This document shows positions 34,691 through 45,400 of a DNA stretch of 64,000 bases, piece after piece. The translations under genes and the position numbers were made by a program. Where the stretch lies: positions 400,772 to 464,771 of the forward strand of contig VLTN01000025.1 of assembly GCA_008330645.1 (NCBI GenBank). The letters are read 5' to 3'. The notes under the pieces are model-generated. The model was given only the letters and a program-made list of their open reading frames with translations. It had not been told where the DNA came from and did no database searches. Origin of the DNA: Cafeteria roenbergensis (Eukaryota > Sar > Bigyra > Bicosoecida > Cafeteriaceae). Numbering within the stretch: the first letter of the stretch is position 1; every line of letters begins with the position of its first letter.

Positions 34691-37600
34691 ATGGGGCCCC
34701 GCATGTGGCTGGCTGCGCTGTCGGCGAGCGCAGCGGTCGGCGCTTCGCTTGTCGCGGCCCAGGGCGCCGCGGTTGACCGATGCAGGCAAGGAGCGTATCG
34801 CTCGCTCGACCCGAGCGCGGCACCTTGGCGCGAGGGCTGCGCAGGCTTCGTGGAGGTGCAGCCGGGGTACTTTGCCCTCGACGGGCGCCGCTTTCCGTGC
34901 CCTTCCGGGACGTATTCGTCCAAGCCGGGGTCGCTCGGCTGCGAGCCCTGCGCCCCCGGCTATTTCTGCGAGCAGCGCTTCGACGCGGAAACTGGGGCTG
35001 TCCGGGGCAGCACAAGCGCCACACAGCATCCGTGCGGCAGCCCCGCGGTGTTCTGCGCGGGCGGAAACGCCGCGCCGGTGCCCGTAGCCACCGGCTTCTG
35101 GAGCGTCGACAGCGCCGGCGAAGCCACTAGCGCCTCTGCCGCTGTGCGAGCAGGGCAGGAGCGTTGCCCGCCGGGCTCCTACTGCCGGGACGGCGAGCGC
35201 GCCCCCTGCCGGGCCGGCCGCTTCGGTGCAGGGTGGGGGCGGTCCGCGCCGGACTGCGACGGGCCCTGCGCCTCTGGCCACTTTTGCCGCGAGGGGTCGG
35301 TGTCGCCCCGGCAGCACCCGTGCAACGGCGCGTTGGAGTTCTGCCCGCCCGGGAGTGCGGCCCCGACGCCCCTGCAGAAGGGTCCGGACTCGGGCCCAGG
35401 GTCGCTCGGGGGCGGCACTGGGGCCCAGTTCACGCTTGGCTCCGTGAGCGATGCGGAGGTGGCGGCCGGCTCAGCTTCACTGCCGCCGCCTCTGTCTGCC
35501 GCGGGGGAGCGTCTGCCTCCGAGCGACGCGTCGACTCTCACGTCGGCAGTGCCCTCAGCCGCTCGGCTCTGCCCGGCAGGATTCTTCTGCCCCCCGGGTG
35601 GCGGCGGCGCCCGCGTCCCGTGTCCCCCGGGCACGTTCAACGCCCTCACCGGGGCCTCCTCCGCGGCCGCCTGCGCTCCCTGCTCCGCTGGCCACTTCTG
35701 CCCGCCTGCGTCGGCGTCCCCGACGCAGAACAGGTGCGGTGCCACGGACGTCTACTGCCCCGCTGGCTCTGCCGAGCCCCTCCCCGTAGGGACCGGGAAC
35801 CGCACCGTCGGAGGGGGCCCCACGACGCGCTCTGCCCAAGCCCGTTGCCCGCCGGGTCACTTCTGCCCCGGGGACGGCACGGCGCGGCTCTGCAGCGCGG
35901 GGACCTTCGCGTCGCTCTCAGGGCAGAGCCGCTGCCGCCCCTGCGCCGCCGGCTTCTGGTGTGGGCCCGGTTCGACGTCGCCGACGGAGCACGCGTGCGG
36001 GTCCGCCGCCGCGTTCTGCCCGCCGGGGAGCCCTTCGCCGATCGCCGGCGCGGAGGGATACTACACTGTGAGGGTGGAGCCTGCCGCGGCGGCGGCCGCG
36101 GTGGTCGCGGCGTGGTCAGGACCGGCGGCGAGCTTGGGGCTGTCCGGCCTGACGGGCGGCGGCGGTGGGGTGGGAGGCCATGGGAGGGTCGCAGCGGCTC
36201 TGCGTGGGGCTCCGATGCGGCTCCCGGCCGAGGTGGTCTCGGCTCTGCAGCAGAGGCGAGCAGTCAGCCTGGGCGGCGCGGCGGGCGTGGTGTCGCCCTG
36301 GGCGTGGATGCGGCGACTGTCGCAAGACGAGGCCCACGGCGGGGGCTGGTGGCTGCAGGCGCCGCTGGCTGCGGACCAGGCCTGGACGCTGGCGGAAGGC
36401 TCCCCTCTGGCCGAAGCAAGCCCAGACGGCAGCGGCAGCGGCAGCGGCAGCGTCGCTGCTGGTTCAGCGGGGGGCCTCGGCGCTCTGCGGCTGGGAGCAG
36501 CGGCCCCGCAACACCTGCACCCGCTGCTAGCGCTGCAAGGCGGCACGGGCATCGGGCTGGAGCCGAGCGCACGGCAGCTGCTGGCCGGGGAGGCGGGGTC
36601 GGCTTGGTCGATCGCTTGGTCCAACGGAACAGGCCCGACGGTGGCCATTCCTCCCGGGGAGCCGTCAGCGCTCGCGCCTGCCGTTGCTGTGTTCGCTGGC
36701 GTCACCCACGACACCTCTCGCCATCGGTCCAGCGAGGCTCGCTGTGAGCTGGGCCACTATTGCCCCGGCGACGGGTCACGCTATCCGTGCCCCGCTGGCT
36801 CGTTTGGGAACATCACGGGAATGTCAGCTGCGGGTCAATGCCACACCTGCCCGGCAGGTTTCCGCTGCCCTGAGGCGTCCACAGCCGGCGATGCCATTCC
36901 CTGCGGCGGCGCCGACCGCTTCTGCCCCGCGGGCAGCGGGGCCCCCACCCCTGTCGCCGCCGGCCGGCGCACTGACCCGGCAGAGCCTGTGGACAGACGG
37001 TCACGCCAGCTCCCCTGCCCGCCGGGGTCGTACTGCGTGGGGGGCGTGCAGCAGCTGTGCCCGGCGGGGACGTACGGCGCGCGGGAGAACGAGACGTCGG
37101 CGGGTTGCTCCGGCCCTTGCGCGCCGGGGTACTTTTGCGGCGAGGGCTCGACGACACCGACGCGGTCCCGGTGCGGGTCAGCGGGGCTGTACTGCCCGCT
37201 GGGGTCCGGGCACCCACTGCCTGTTCGGCGTGGGTGGTACAGCGTTGGTGGCCGGACCGCCGACAGCGGAGGGACCTCCCAGCCTGACTCTCCGCTGGCC
37301 TGCCCCAGCGGCACAGGCCACAACGACACTGCCGCCCTGGGGAACGACGCCGCCCCCCCGCTGACCCTGTCCTTGCTCGCGCCGGTCGTTGTGCCAGAGC
37401 CCGACTCGCGGAGGGCCTGCCGCGGAGGACCCCTTGGAGACGAGGACACGCGGGCCGGGCAGGCGCCGTGCGAGCCCGGGTCCTTCTGCGCCGCGGGAAG
37501 GCGGTTCGAGTGCCCTCCTGGTCGCGCTGGGACGCACTTCGAAGAGGCCAGGCCCGAGTGCAGCGAGCTCTGCCACGCAGGCTTCTTCTGCGGATGGGCC

Positions 37601-38959
37601 TCAACGACGCCAGACAGGAGCCCCTGCGGTGGCGCCGACCGCTTCTGCCCCGCGGGCAGCGGGGCCCCCACCCCTGTCGCCGCCGGCCGGCGCACCGACC
37701 CGGCAGAGCCTGTGGACAGGCGGTCACGCCAGCTCCCCTGCCCGCCGGGGTCGTACTGCGTGGGGGGCGTGCAGCAGCTGTGCCCGGCGGGGACGTACGG
37801 CGCGCGGGAGAACGAGACGTCGGCGGGCTGCTCCGGCCCTTGCGCGCCGGGGTACTTTTGCGGCGAGGGCTCGACGACACCGACGCGGTCCCGGTGCGGG
37901 TCAGCGGGGCTGTACTGCCCGCTGGGGTCCGTTCAGCCACTGGTGGTGCCACCGGGGTGGTACAGCACCGGAAGCGCCCTGGATCACGGCCCGAGCGGCG
38001 CCAGTCGACCGGACGACCCGTCCAACTCCACGCGGTCTGCCGTGCTCCGCTGCCCCGTTGGCCACTACTGCACGGAGGGAGTGATCAGGCAGTGCCCGGC
38101 AGGCACCATCGGCAACGCGACAGGGCTTGCCTCCGCCGACTGCGAGCGTCCGTGCCCGGCGGGCTACTTTTGTCCGCCCGGCTCGCTTGCGCCGCTTGAG
38201 TGTGGGGCTGTGTTTGTCAACGCAACGCTGGCCCAGGTACTGGTCAGCAGCGGCGCCGGCTTCGCGGATGCGTATGCCCAGTTTGCCCAGACGGCAGCCG
38301 GGGGCTTTGCCGTCGGCGCTGGCCCTCTCGGAGGAGCGGAAGCCTTGCGCCGCCTTGCCGCCCTCTCGGACGTCCAGAGCGCGACCGACCCGTCGGGGCG
38401 CGGCACCGACACGAGAGTGCTGGCCTGGGAGAGCGGGGGAAGGGGGAAGCTGCCCAGCGTGGTTGCAGACCTGCGGGCGGTGTCCTCGGAGGCGTCGCTG
38501 CCCATTTCTGTGGGACCAGCTGCTGTGTTTTGCCCCAACGCTTCGGGTTGGCCCCGACCCGTGGGGGCCAGCTTCTACTCGACGGGCACTGCAGAGGACG
38601 ACCCGGACCCTCTTCGCAACGCCACCAGGCGGGGCCGGGAGCTGTGCCCCGCCGGCCATTTCTGCATCGCAGGCATCCGGATGCCCTGCCCTCCGGGAAC
38701 CTATGGCGATGCGCCGGGCCTGTCCTCCCACAGGTGCTCCGGCCGCTGCCCAGCGGGGGCGTTCTGCCCGTTGGGCACCTCTGACCCGCAGCCGTGCCCA
38801 GAGGGGACGTTCTCGGCGGGCGCGGCGCATGAGTGTTCGCCGTGTCCCACTGACACGCTCAGCCGCGGGATGTTCGAGGCGCTGGAAGGCCAGCCCAACA
38901 AGCTCCTGGCGTCTCCCCAGGCGCGGTGTCGCACGTCAAGGGCTTGCTGCCAGCTCTGA
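34691..38959 (+). CDS. Secreted cysteine-rich repeat protein (GCC2/GCC3-like)
   Basis: A single exon of 1,422 aa beginning with a signal peptide (MGPRMWLAALSASAAVGASLVAAQ). The body is a string of Cys-rich repeats: CPPGxYCxxG, CPAGTYG, CSGPCAPGYFCxEGSTTPT, CGSAGLYCPxGS and PxGWYSTG. These resemble the ephrin-receptor-like GCC2/GCC3 modules common in surface proteins of protists. Two in-frame low-complexity insertions interrupt this pattern, at about 36068-36720 and 38207-38521. A 306-bp segment is duplicated almost perfectly. No C-terminal membrane anchor is visible, and the protein ends soon after a Cys-rich segment. A downstream exon cannot be excluded, although no strong donor was seen near the stop. 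It is probably secreted or part of the cell surface, and its ligand is unknown. Confidence 0.82.
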   Translation: MGPRMWLAALSASAAVGASLVAAQGAAVDRCRQGAYRSLDPSAAPWREGCAGFVEVQPGYFALDGRRFPCPSGTYSSKPGSLGCEPCAPGYFCEQRFDAETGAVRGSTSATQHPCGSPAVFCAGGNAAPVPVATGFWSVDSAGEATSASAAVRAGQERCPPGSYCRDGERAPCRAGRFGAGWGRSAPDCDGPCASGHFCREGSVSPRQHPCNGALEFCPPGSAAPTPLQKGPDSGPGSLGGGTGAQFTLGSVSDAEVAAGSASLPPPLSAAGERLPPSDASTLTSAVPSAARLCPAGFFCPPGGGGARVPCPPGTFNALTGASSAAACAPCSAGHFCPPASASPTQNRCGATDVYCPAGSAEPLPVGTGNRTVGGGPTTRSAQARCPPGHFCPGDGTARLCSAGTFASLSGQSRCRPCAAGFWCGPGSTSPTEHACGSAAAFCPPGSPSPIAGAEGYYTVRVEPAAAAAAVVAAWSGPAASLGLSGLTGGGGGVGGHGRVAAALRGAPMRLPAEVVSALQQRRAVSLGGAAGVVSPWAWMRRLSQDEAHGGGWWLQAPLAADQAWTLAEGSPLAEASPDGSGSGSGSVAAGSAGGLGALRLGAAAPQHLHPLLALQGGTGIGLEPSARQLLAGEAGSAWSIAWSNGTGPTVAIPPGEPSALAPAVAVFAGVTHDTSRHRSSEARCELGHYCPGDGSRYPCPAGSFGNITGMSAAGQCHTCPAGFRCPEASTAGDAIPCGGADRFCPAGSGAPTPVAAGRRTDPAEPVDRRSRQLPCPPGSYCVGGVQQLCPAGTYGARENETSAGCSGPCAPGYFCGEGSTTPTRSRCGSAGLYCPLGSGHPLPVRRGWYSVGGRTADSGGTSQPDSPLACPSGTGHNDTAALGNDAAPPLTLSLLAPVVVPEPDSRRACRGGPLGDEDTRAGQAPCEPGSFCAAGRRFECPPGRAGTHFEEARPECSELCHAGFFCGWASTTPDRSPCGGADRFCPAGSGAPTPVAAGRRTDPAEPVDRRSRQLPCPPGSYCVGGVQQLCPAGTYGARENETSAGCSGPCAPGYFCGEGSTTPTRSRCGSAGLYCPLGSVQPLVVPPGWYSTGSALDHGPSGASRPDDPSNSTRSAVLRCPVGHYCTEGVIRQCPAGTIGNATGLASADCERPCPAGYFCPPGSLAPLECGAVFVNATLAQVLVSSGAGFADAYAQFAQTAAGGFAVGAGPLGGAEALRRLAALSDVQSATDPSGRGTDTRVLAWESGGRGKLPSVVADLRAVSSEASLPISVGPAAVFCPNASGWPRPVGASFYSTGTAEDDPDPLRNATRRGRELCPAGHFCIAGIRMPCPPGTYGDAPGLSSHRCSGRCPAGAFCPLGTSDPQPCPEGTFSAGAAHECSPCPTDTLSRGMFEALEGQPNKLLASPQARCRTSRACCQL
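36902..37207 (+). repeat. 306-bp duplicated segment, copy 1
   Basis: Almost identical to 37625-37930 (offset 723 bp). It encodes CGGADRFCPAGSGAP through CGSAGLYCPLGS. The two copies differ at only a few silent sites, whereas neighbouring repeats of the same protein are strongly diverged. Confidence 0.9.
37625..37930 (+). repeat. 306-bp duplicated segment, copy 2
   Basis: The second copy of the segment at 36902-37207. Flanking sequence on both sides is unrelated between copies, so the homology is sharply bounded. Confidence 0.9.
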
Positions 38960-39254
38960 GTTGCGCGTGCCACCACTTTTGCGCAGCGCGCGCTAAAATT
39001 GGTGCGCGCAGTCGAACTGAGTGCGCCTTGCTAGCCACGTCGCGCCGGCCGGCCGTGCAACCCGGCGAGCTGCAAACCGGAGCACACCCACTGCCCGGTC
39101 AGGGAGCGCCCGCCGGCCCGTTTGGAGCAGCACGCGGTGTCAAGGCGGGCGGGGAGATGGCCTGACAACTCTGCCGGTCACCAGCGCATCAGCCCCGCAG
39201 AAATTCGTCCCGCGTCCGAAAGAGAGGCACTTCAGAGCCATTTCTGGCGGGGCG
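38960..39254. other. Intergenic region upstream of the lactate permease gene
   Basis: 295 bp between the cysteine-rich gene stop and the permease ATG. A small inverted repeat (GCGCGC ... GCGCGC around TAAAATTGGT, about 38986-39009) lies close to the upstream stop and could form a short hairpin. Nothing else was recognised. Confidence 0.45.
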
Positions 39255-41831
39255 ATGGTCGACTTTGTGCACAATGCGGCGCCGGTGGACTCGCTCGGCG
39301 TCAGCTTCGTGCTTGCCGTCCTGCCGCTTGCAGTGCTGTTCGTCGCGGTGATCAAGCTCAAGGTGAGAGCGCAACTCAGCACGTGGTGACCCGCAGCTCC
39401 GCAGCGCGAGGAATAGTGGACTTCGACCACCGCCCCGGACAAGCAGCTTCCGGGGCATGCAAGCCGCCACGCTCCCACTGGGGCTAGTTGCACGCGCAAG
39501 CGGGCTGCGAGGACGCGGGGCGTGCGCCCGCGAGCCCGGCGCGCGCTGGCAGGCGAGCCCTCCAGCACTGACTCCAACCTTCTGCGCGCGCGAGCGAGCG
39601 CCTTCCTTTCGCTGCAGGTCATCGTGGCTGCCATACTGGCCCTCGCGACGGCCCTCCTGGTGGCCACACTGGCGTACCGAATGCCGGTGGACATGGCGTT
39701 TCTGGCAGCGGCCGAGGGCGCAATCGTTGGTTTTTTCCCCATCGGCTACATCGTGCTCACTGCGCTCTTCATTTACGACCTTGCCGTGGCAACAAGCGCG
39801 ATTGCCCGGCAACGGGACTTCTTGAAAACGCTGACCTCGGACAAGCGCCTCCTTGCCCTCTTGATCGCCTTGTTCTTCGGCGGGTTCATCGAAGGAGCGG
39901 CCGGCTTTTCAACTCCAGTGGCGCTCGCTACCGCTGTGCTGGCGGGCGTGGGGTTCAACGCCGTAGAGGCGGGAGGGCTTGCCTTGCTCTCCAACACAAT
40001 GCCTGTCGCCTTTGGGGCAGTTGGCACGCCTGTCACTGCGCTTGCCGGCGTGGTTGGCATTCCCATTGCGGTGCTCACCCGTGCGGTCGGCCGACTCCAA
40101 CTTCTGCCGTCGCTCCTGCTTCCGTTCTGGATCGCATGCGCGGCGGCGGGGTCCCTCCGTCGCGGCTTGGAGGTGTGGCCCGCTTGCCTTCTGACGGCCC
40201 TTGTCTACACGGGGTCGCGCACCATCCTGACCGAGTTTGTGGGGCCGCAGCCTGTCGCGGTTGTCGCGTCACTCGCCTCGATGGGCGCGCTCATCGGTTT
40301 GCTCTACTCCGGCTGGAGGCCAAAGTACCCGATGGCGCCCTCCGACTCCGAGCGCCTAGCGGAGGCAAGGGGACCAGACGCCGCCCGGGCCGCGCCCGCA
40401 AAGGGTGAATCCTCGGCTGCGACGGCGTCTCCCGCGGAGCACGATCGCAGAGCCGAGAGCAAAGGCGCTGTGGCTGTGGAGCTGAGCTCTGCAGGTGCAA
40501 TGGCGTCTGAGTCGCGGGGTGCTGCCAGGAACGAAGGCACACCGGCAGGAACGGACGCCTCCGGAGCGAACGGAGAGCCAGTCGCAGACGACACAACTGA
40601 CGACGCACCCTCCTCCCCATCCTTTGTCGCCAAGGTGCAGCGAAGCCTGCGCCGAGGGAGCGGCTTGGACGTCAGCTCCATCACTGCCGTCATCTTTCCT
40701 GATGCCACAGAGCCCGCTGCGGATGGCGAGCCGTGGAGCGGCTCAGCTGATGCCATTGCCCGTGCCACCACACTCCAGCGCAACTTGGCCATTGCGAAGT
40801 CCAATGGCTCAGGATCCACGCAGTCGTCAGCCCATGCCAGCGACGTTGGGTTGGACGACGCCGAAGCGGGTGGCGCCAAGCCCGAAGCAGTGCTCGCAAA
40901 GGAGTGCGATGCGGGCAGTTCAGCAGGTGCTTTGGCCGCAGCACGTCATGTTGAGTCGGCTGCTGCCAAGCGCTGCCACACAAGCAGTTCGGCAATGGAC
41001 CAAGTTCGCGCTTGGTCGGTGTGGCTGGTCGTGGCAGTGCTGGTCATCGTGTGGGCACTTACGCCAGTCCAGCAAGGGCTCTCGTTTGCAACGGTCGTCA
41101 CGCCGCTGGCTGGCCTCGACCGACGCATTGGGCGAGTGGCACCGGACGGCACAGTCCTGCCCCAGCGGGCGATCGTCACGCTGCCGTTCTTGGGCGCGAC
41201 TGGAACGTGCCTGCTACTATCGGCCCTCATCAGTGCCCCAATTCTCGGAGCATCTGTCCCGCTGCTTGGGCGGACGCTCGTCGGAACAGTTCGCCGAGTC
41301 GCGCTCAGTCTTGTGACCATCGCCACGCTGCTGGCGCTTGCGTTTGTGATCCGCCGAAGTGGAGCAGACGGAACGCTTGGCTTGGCGTTCGCAGAGACTG
41401 GCCCAGCATTTCCCTTCGTTGCGCCAATTGTCGGGTGGCTCGGGGTCGCGCTGACGGGGTCTGCAACGTCCAGCAACGTGCTGTTCGGGACGCTCCAGAA
41501 GGTTGCAGCACAGGCTCTCGGCCTCGACCCGATTGTCACGATCGCCGCCTCGGCAGCTGGCGGCCCGCTTGGCGGCATGGTGTCGCTGCAGTCGGTCGTT
41601 GTCGCAGTCGTGGCGACGCAAGGGCTGCAAGGGGCTGGCGAAGGTGGGGTCTCTACTTCGCAATTGCTGCGATTCACGGCTGTTCACAGCATCGCGAGCG
41701 TTTTGGTCTTTGGGCTTTGGACGTTGCTGCTCGCGAACGTTGCAAGCGCGCCAGTGAGCGCCTGCTACACAGCCGAGGGGACGCTGGACTCTCGTGCCCC
41801 GGCTTCCGGGTTCTTTTTGGGCTCCTGCTAG
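39255..41831 (+). CDS. lctP: Lactate permease family (LctP) transporter
   Basis: Two exons, 39255-39362 and 39618-41831, phase 0, 773 aa. The intron is 255 nt with a GTGAGA donor and a GCTGCAG acceptor. Exon 1 encodes the first membrane helix (VSFVLAVLPLAVLFVAVIKLK). The family hallmark follows: FFGGFIEGAAGFSTPVALA, then GFNAVEAGGLALLSNTMPVAFGAVGTPV. Later helices include GWLGVALTGSATSSNVLFGTL and GGPLGGMVSLQSVVVA, both typical of LctP. Bacterial LctP is about 550 aa and imports lactate or glycolate with protons. The extra length here is a hydrophilic Ser/Ala/Glu-rich loop of about 220 residues (~274-496) between the two membrane halves. Substrate and membrane (plasma or mitochondrial) are not decidable from sequence alone. 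Confidence 0.88.
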
Positions 41832-42477
41832 CCCATTTGGGCCAGGTTGAGCCAGTTGGCTTGAAGCTTGAGTGGTCTGGAGCAAAAATGTGAGCCGCTC
41901 GCGGCGTGGCCGTGCACCAGCCTGGCCAGACACGCGAGCATTGCATTTGGTGCCCCTCCGCACTCGTTGAGCTCAAGCCACAGCCTCGCCGCAAGCAGCG
42001 CACCACGGAGCACAGCACCCGTGAGACTTGCCGTTTCTGGGGCGCAGACAAGCGCCACGCGCACGGCTGGTCTCTAGCAGAGTCACGACGTGGTGGTTAC
42101 TGGCGTTTCTTGGGCATCCCCGGGGCACCGCCGCATGCGCCACTGGGCTGGGAGACAGTCGCGTGGTAAGCGCTGTTTGCAGCATCCCAGGCAGCAAGCG
42201 AGGTTTGCCTTGCGCTTGAGTCGCGTTTGCTCCAACGCAGTCTTCTCTTGGGCTCGCGAAACTTGGCGCTCTGCTGCTTGTCGACGCCTGGCTTGGCCAC
42301 TCGAGAAACTGACCTGCAGCGAGCTCACCGGGCTGAGACCAACCGTAGCGCGCTGGTTGAAAAGCGCGGAGACCAGCTCCCGGCTTGCCGCTTTTGGCTG
42401 CTCGGCACCGAGAACTGCTGGCCGCGAGGACGGAAAGGTTTCAAGCTGATCGCTAAACCGTCGCGTTGACCTGCACA
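41832..42477. other. Intergenic region between permease and Ig-repeat giant
   Basis: About 650 bp of mixed composition with short open frames on both strands that show no domain or codon bias. It should hold the permease 3' UTR and the promoter of the following gene. No RNA gene was recognised. Confidence 0.45.
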
Positions 42478-45400
42478 ATGAAGCAGCCTTTCGCGTGGCT
42501 GCTCGTGATCGCCGGTGAGAGCTGTCCCCGCGCCCCTTCCCGGTGGCTCCCCGCCTTGCTGCGCATGCCAAACTCTCGCTCCGATCGAGTCATCCCAACG
42601 GGCCCGATGCATGGGACCGCATGGCCGGGAAGCGAGGCCGCGAACGCTGCAGCCACTTGTGCGCGCATGAGCTGCCCCTCCTCGCGACCCCTGGCCTCAC
42701 AGGTGCTCTCTCTGTCAAGGCTCAAGACAGCACAAAGCCAACAGCAACTGTGCAGCCGGTGGTTCGGGCTACAGACGCTCAGGCACTCTCTGTGAACCTG
42801 TTTGGGGACGCGGTGATTTCTGGACTCTCCGACGACACCTCCGCCACGGCGGACCTTGTCGTGACACTTGGAGCAGCAGGGGGCGATAGCGGCCAGCTTA
42901 CCGGCCTCACACTTTCCGCCCCGTGCACATCCGGCTTCAAAAAGCTCGATAGCCCTGGGTGCGTCGTGACAGGGTCATCAGGCGGAACAATTCCGTCAGG
43001 AAATGCCGGGTCACGCAGTTTGGTTCTCACGGTGACTGACGAAGCCGCAAATGCACAGGACTACCCATTCACCCTGATGATCCGGCCCCAGCCGTCGCTG
43101 GCCTTCAGCGGCACCGACGCCGCCGCCGGCACCTCCACGCTCACCGTCACGTGGACGGCCGCCGTGGCGTCGTGGGCCGACCAGTCGAACCTCAACCTCG
43201 TCGGCATCACCTGCGTCGCGCTGACGACGTCGGACAGCGGGGCGACCTACTCGGGCACGTGCACGGCGGACGGCTCCACGGCCGCGCCCCAGGCCTCCAT
43301 CACGACCACGACGTCGCTGGACACGGGGGCGAGCGTCGGCGCGGCGGCCACGTTCACGTACAGGTGAGTCGCGCCCGCACGGGTCCGAGCGGAGGGAGAG
43401 GGCGTTGGCAAGCGCGGGAGGGGCACAGCCGCGAGCGGGGATGCTGGGTTCGCGTCTGTGTATGCGTGCGTGGCAGCGGGCGGGTGCTGGCTGCGCCGCC
43501 ACTCGCCCCGCGACCGACCGTTCGCTCGCGCCTCTCACCCCGTTGCGTTTCGCCCCCGCGCCCTGTGTCCGGCCGCGTCGGCCCTCGAGTGTCCGCAGTC
43601 CGGAGCTGACGGCCGTGGCCCTGCTGCAGGAGAAGACGGGCGGCGGCGACCACAGCACCACCGCCATGGTTGGGCCCAACTCGAACATCTCGCCCAAGCG
43701 GAACATCGAGGTGAAGTTCACCTTTTCGGGCAACATGCAGGGCTTCGATGCAACCGACCTCACCGTGGACGCCGGGTCGCTGACCGGCGTGTCCGTCGTG
43801 CCGGACACCGCCGCCGCGACCGAGGACACGGCGTGGTACTTCGTCCTCACGCTCCCCGACGCCACCGACACGGACATCGTCCTCACGCTGGCGCTGACGG
43901 GGAGCACCGTGACCTTCACCGCGGCCGGCAGCCTCAACGTGCAGACCGTGCGACTGGACATGACGCCGCCGTCCATCACCGTGGGCGCAGCGCCGCAGTA
44001 CCGCGCCACGTCCCTGCAGGCCTTCTCGCAGGCCCTGGCCACGGGCGCGAGCACGTTCCAGGTCACGGACACGACGGACGACGCCAAGTCCAACACCCTC
44101 ACTCTGTCGCTCGTGGCGCTGAGCGCGGGCGGGCTGGAGGCGGCAGCGGCCTGCTCGAGCTTCGAGCACACCGGCGCCGGGGTGCCGACCTGCATCATCT
44201 CCGGGACGGATGCGTCCGATGTCATCCCGAGCGGCAACGAGGCCGATCGGACCTTCACGCTGCGCGCGACGGACACTGCTGGCAACTACGCCGAGGACAC
44301 CATCACGGTGCGCGTGCGGCCCCAGCCGTCGCTGGCCTTCAGCGGCACCGACGCCGCCGCCGGCACCTCCACGCTCACCGTCACGTGGACGGCGGCCGTG
44401 GCGTCGTGGGCCGACCAGTCGAACCTCAACCTCGTCGGCATCACCTGTGTCGCGCTGACGACGTCGGACAGCGGGGCGACCTACTCGGGCACGTGCACGG
44501 CGGACGGCTCCACGGCCGCGCCCCAGGCCTCCATCACGACCACGACGTCGCTGGACACGGGGGCGAGCGTCGGCGCGGCGGCCACGTTCACGTACAGGTG
44601 AGTCGCGCCCGCATGGGTCCGAGCGGAGGGAGAGGGCGTTGGCAAGCGCGGGAGGGGCACAGCCGCGAGCGGGGATGCTGGGTTCGCGTCTGTGTATGCG
44701 TGCGTGGCAGCGGGCGGGTGCTGGCTGCGCCGCCACTCGCCCCGCGACCGACCGTTCGCTCGCGCCTCTCACCCCGTTGCGTTTCGCCCCCGCGCCCTGT
44801 GTCCGGCCGCGTCGGCCCTCGAGTGTCCGCAGTCCGGAGCTGACGGCCGTGGCCCTGCTGCAGGAGAAGACGGGCGGCGGCGACCACAGCACCACCGCCA
44901 TGGTTGGGCCCAGCTCGAACATCTCGCCCAAGCGGAACATCGAGGTGAAGTTCACCTTTTCGGGCAACATGCAGGGCTTCGATGCAACCGACCTCACCGT
45001 GGACGCCGGGTCGCTGACCGGCGTGTCCGTCGTGCCGGACACCGCCGCCGCGACCGAGGACACGGCGTGGTACTTCGTCCTCACGCTCCCCGACGCCACC
45101 GACACGGACATCGTCCTCACGCTGGCGCTGACGGGGAGCACCGTGACCTTCACCGCGGCCGGCAGCCTCAACGTGCAGACCGTGCGACTGGACATGACGC
45201 CGCCGTCCATCACCGTGGGCGCAGCGCCGCAGTACCGCGCCACGTCCCTGCAGGCCTTCTCGCAGGCCCTGGCCACGGGCGCGAGCACGTTCCAGGTCAC
45301 GGACACGACGGACGACGCCAAGTCCAACACCCTCACTCTGTCGCTCGTGGCGCTGAGCGCGGGCGGGCTGGAGGCGGCAGCGGCCTGCTCGAGCTTCGAG

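Noticed and set aside
43405-44601. 398-codon plus-strand frames beginning inside each array intron
   Set aside because: The first ~65 codons are intron sequence read through the GTCCGCAG acceptor, and each frame ends at the TGA of the next GTGAGT donor. Spliced exons explain them better.
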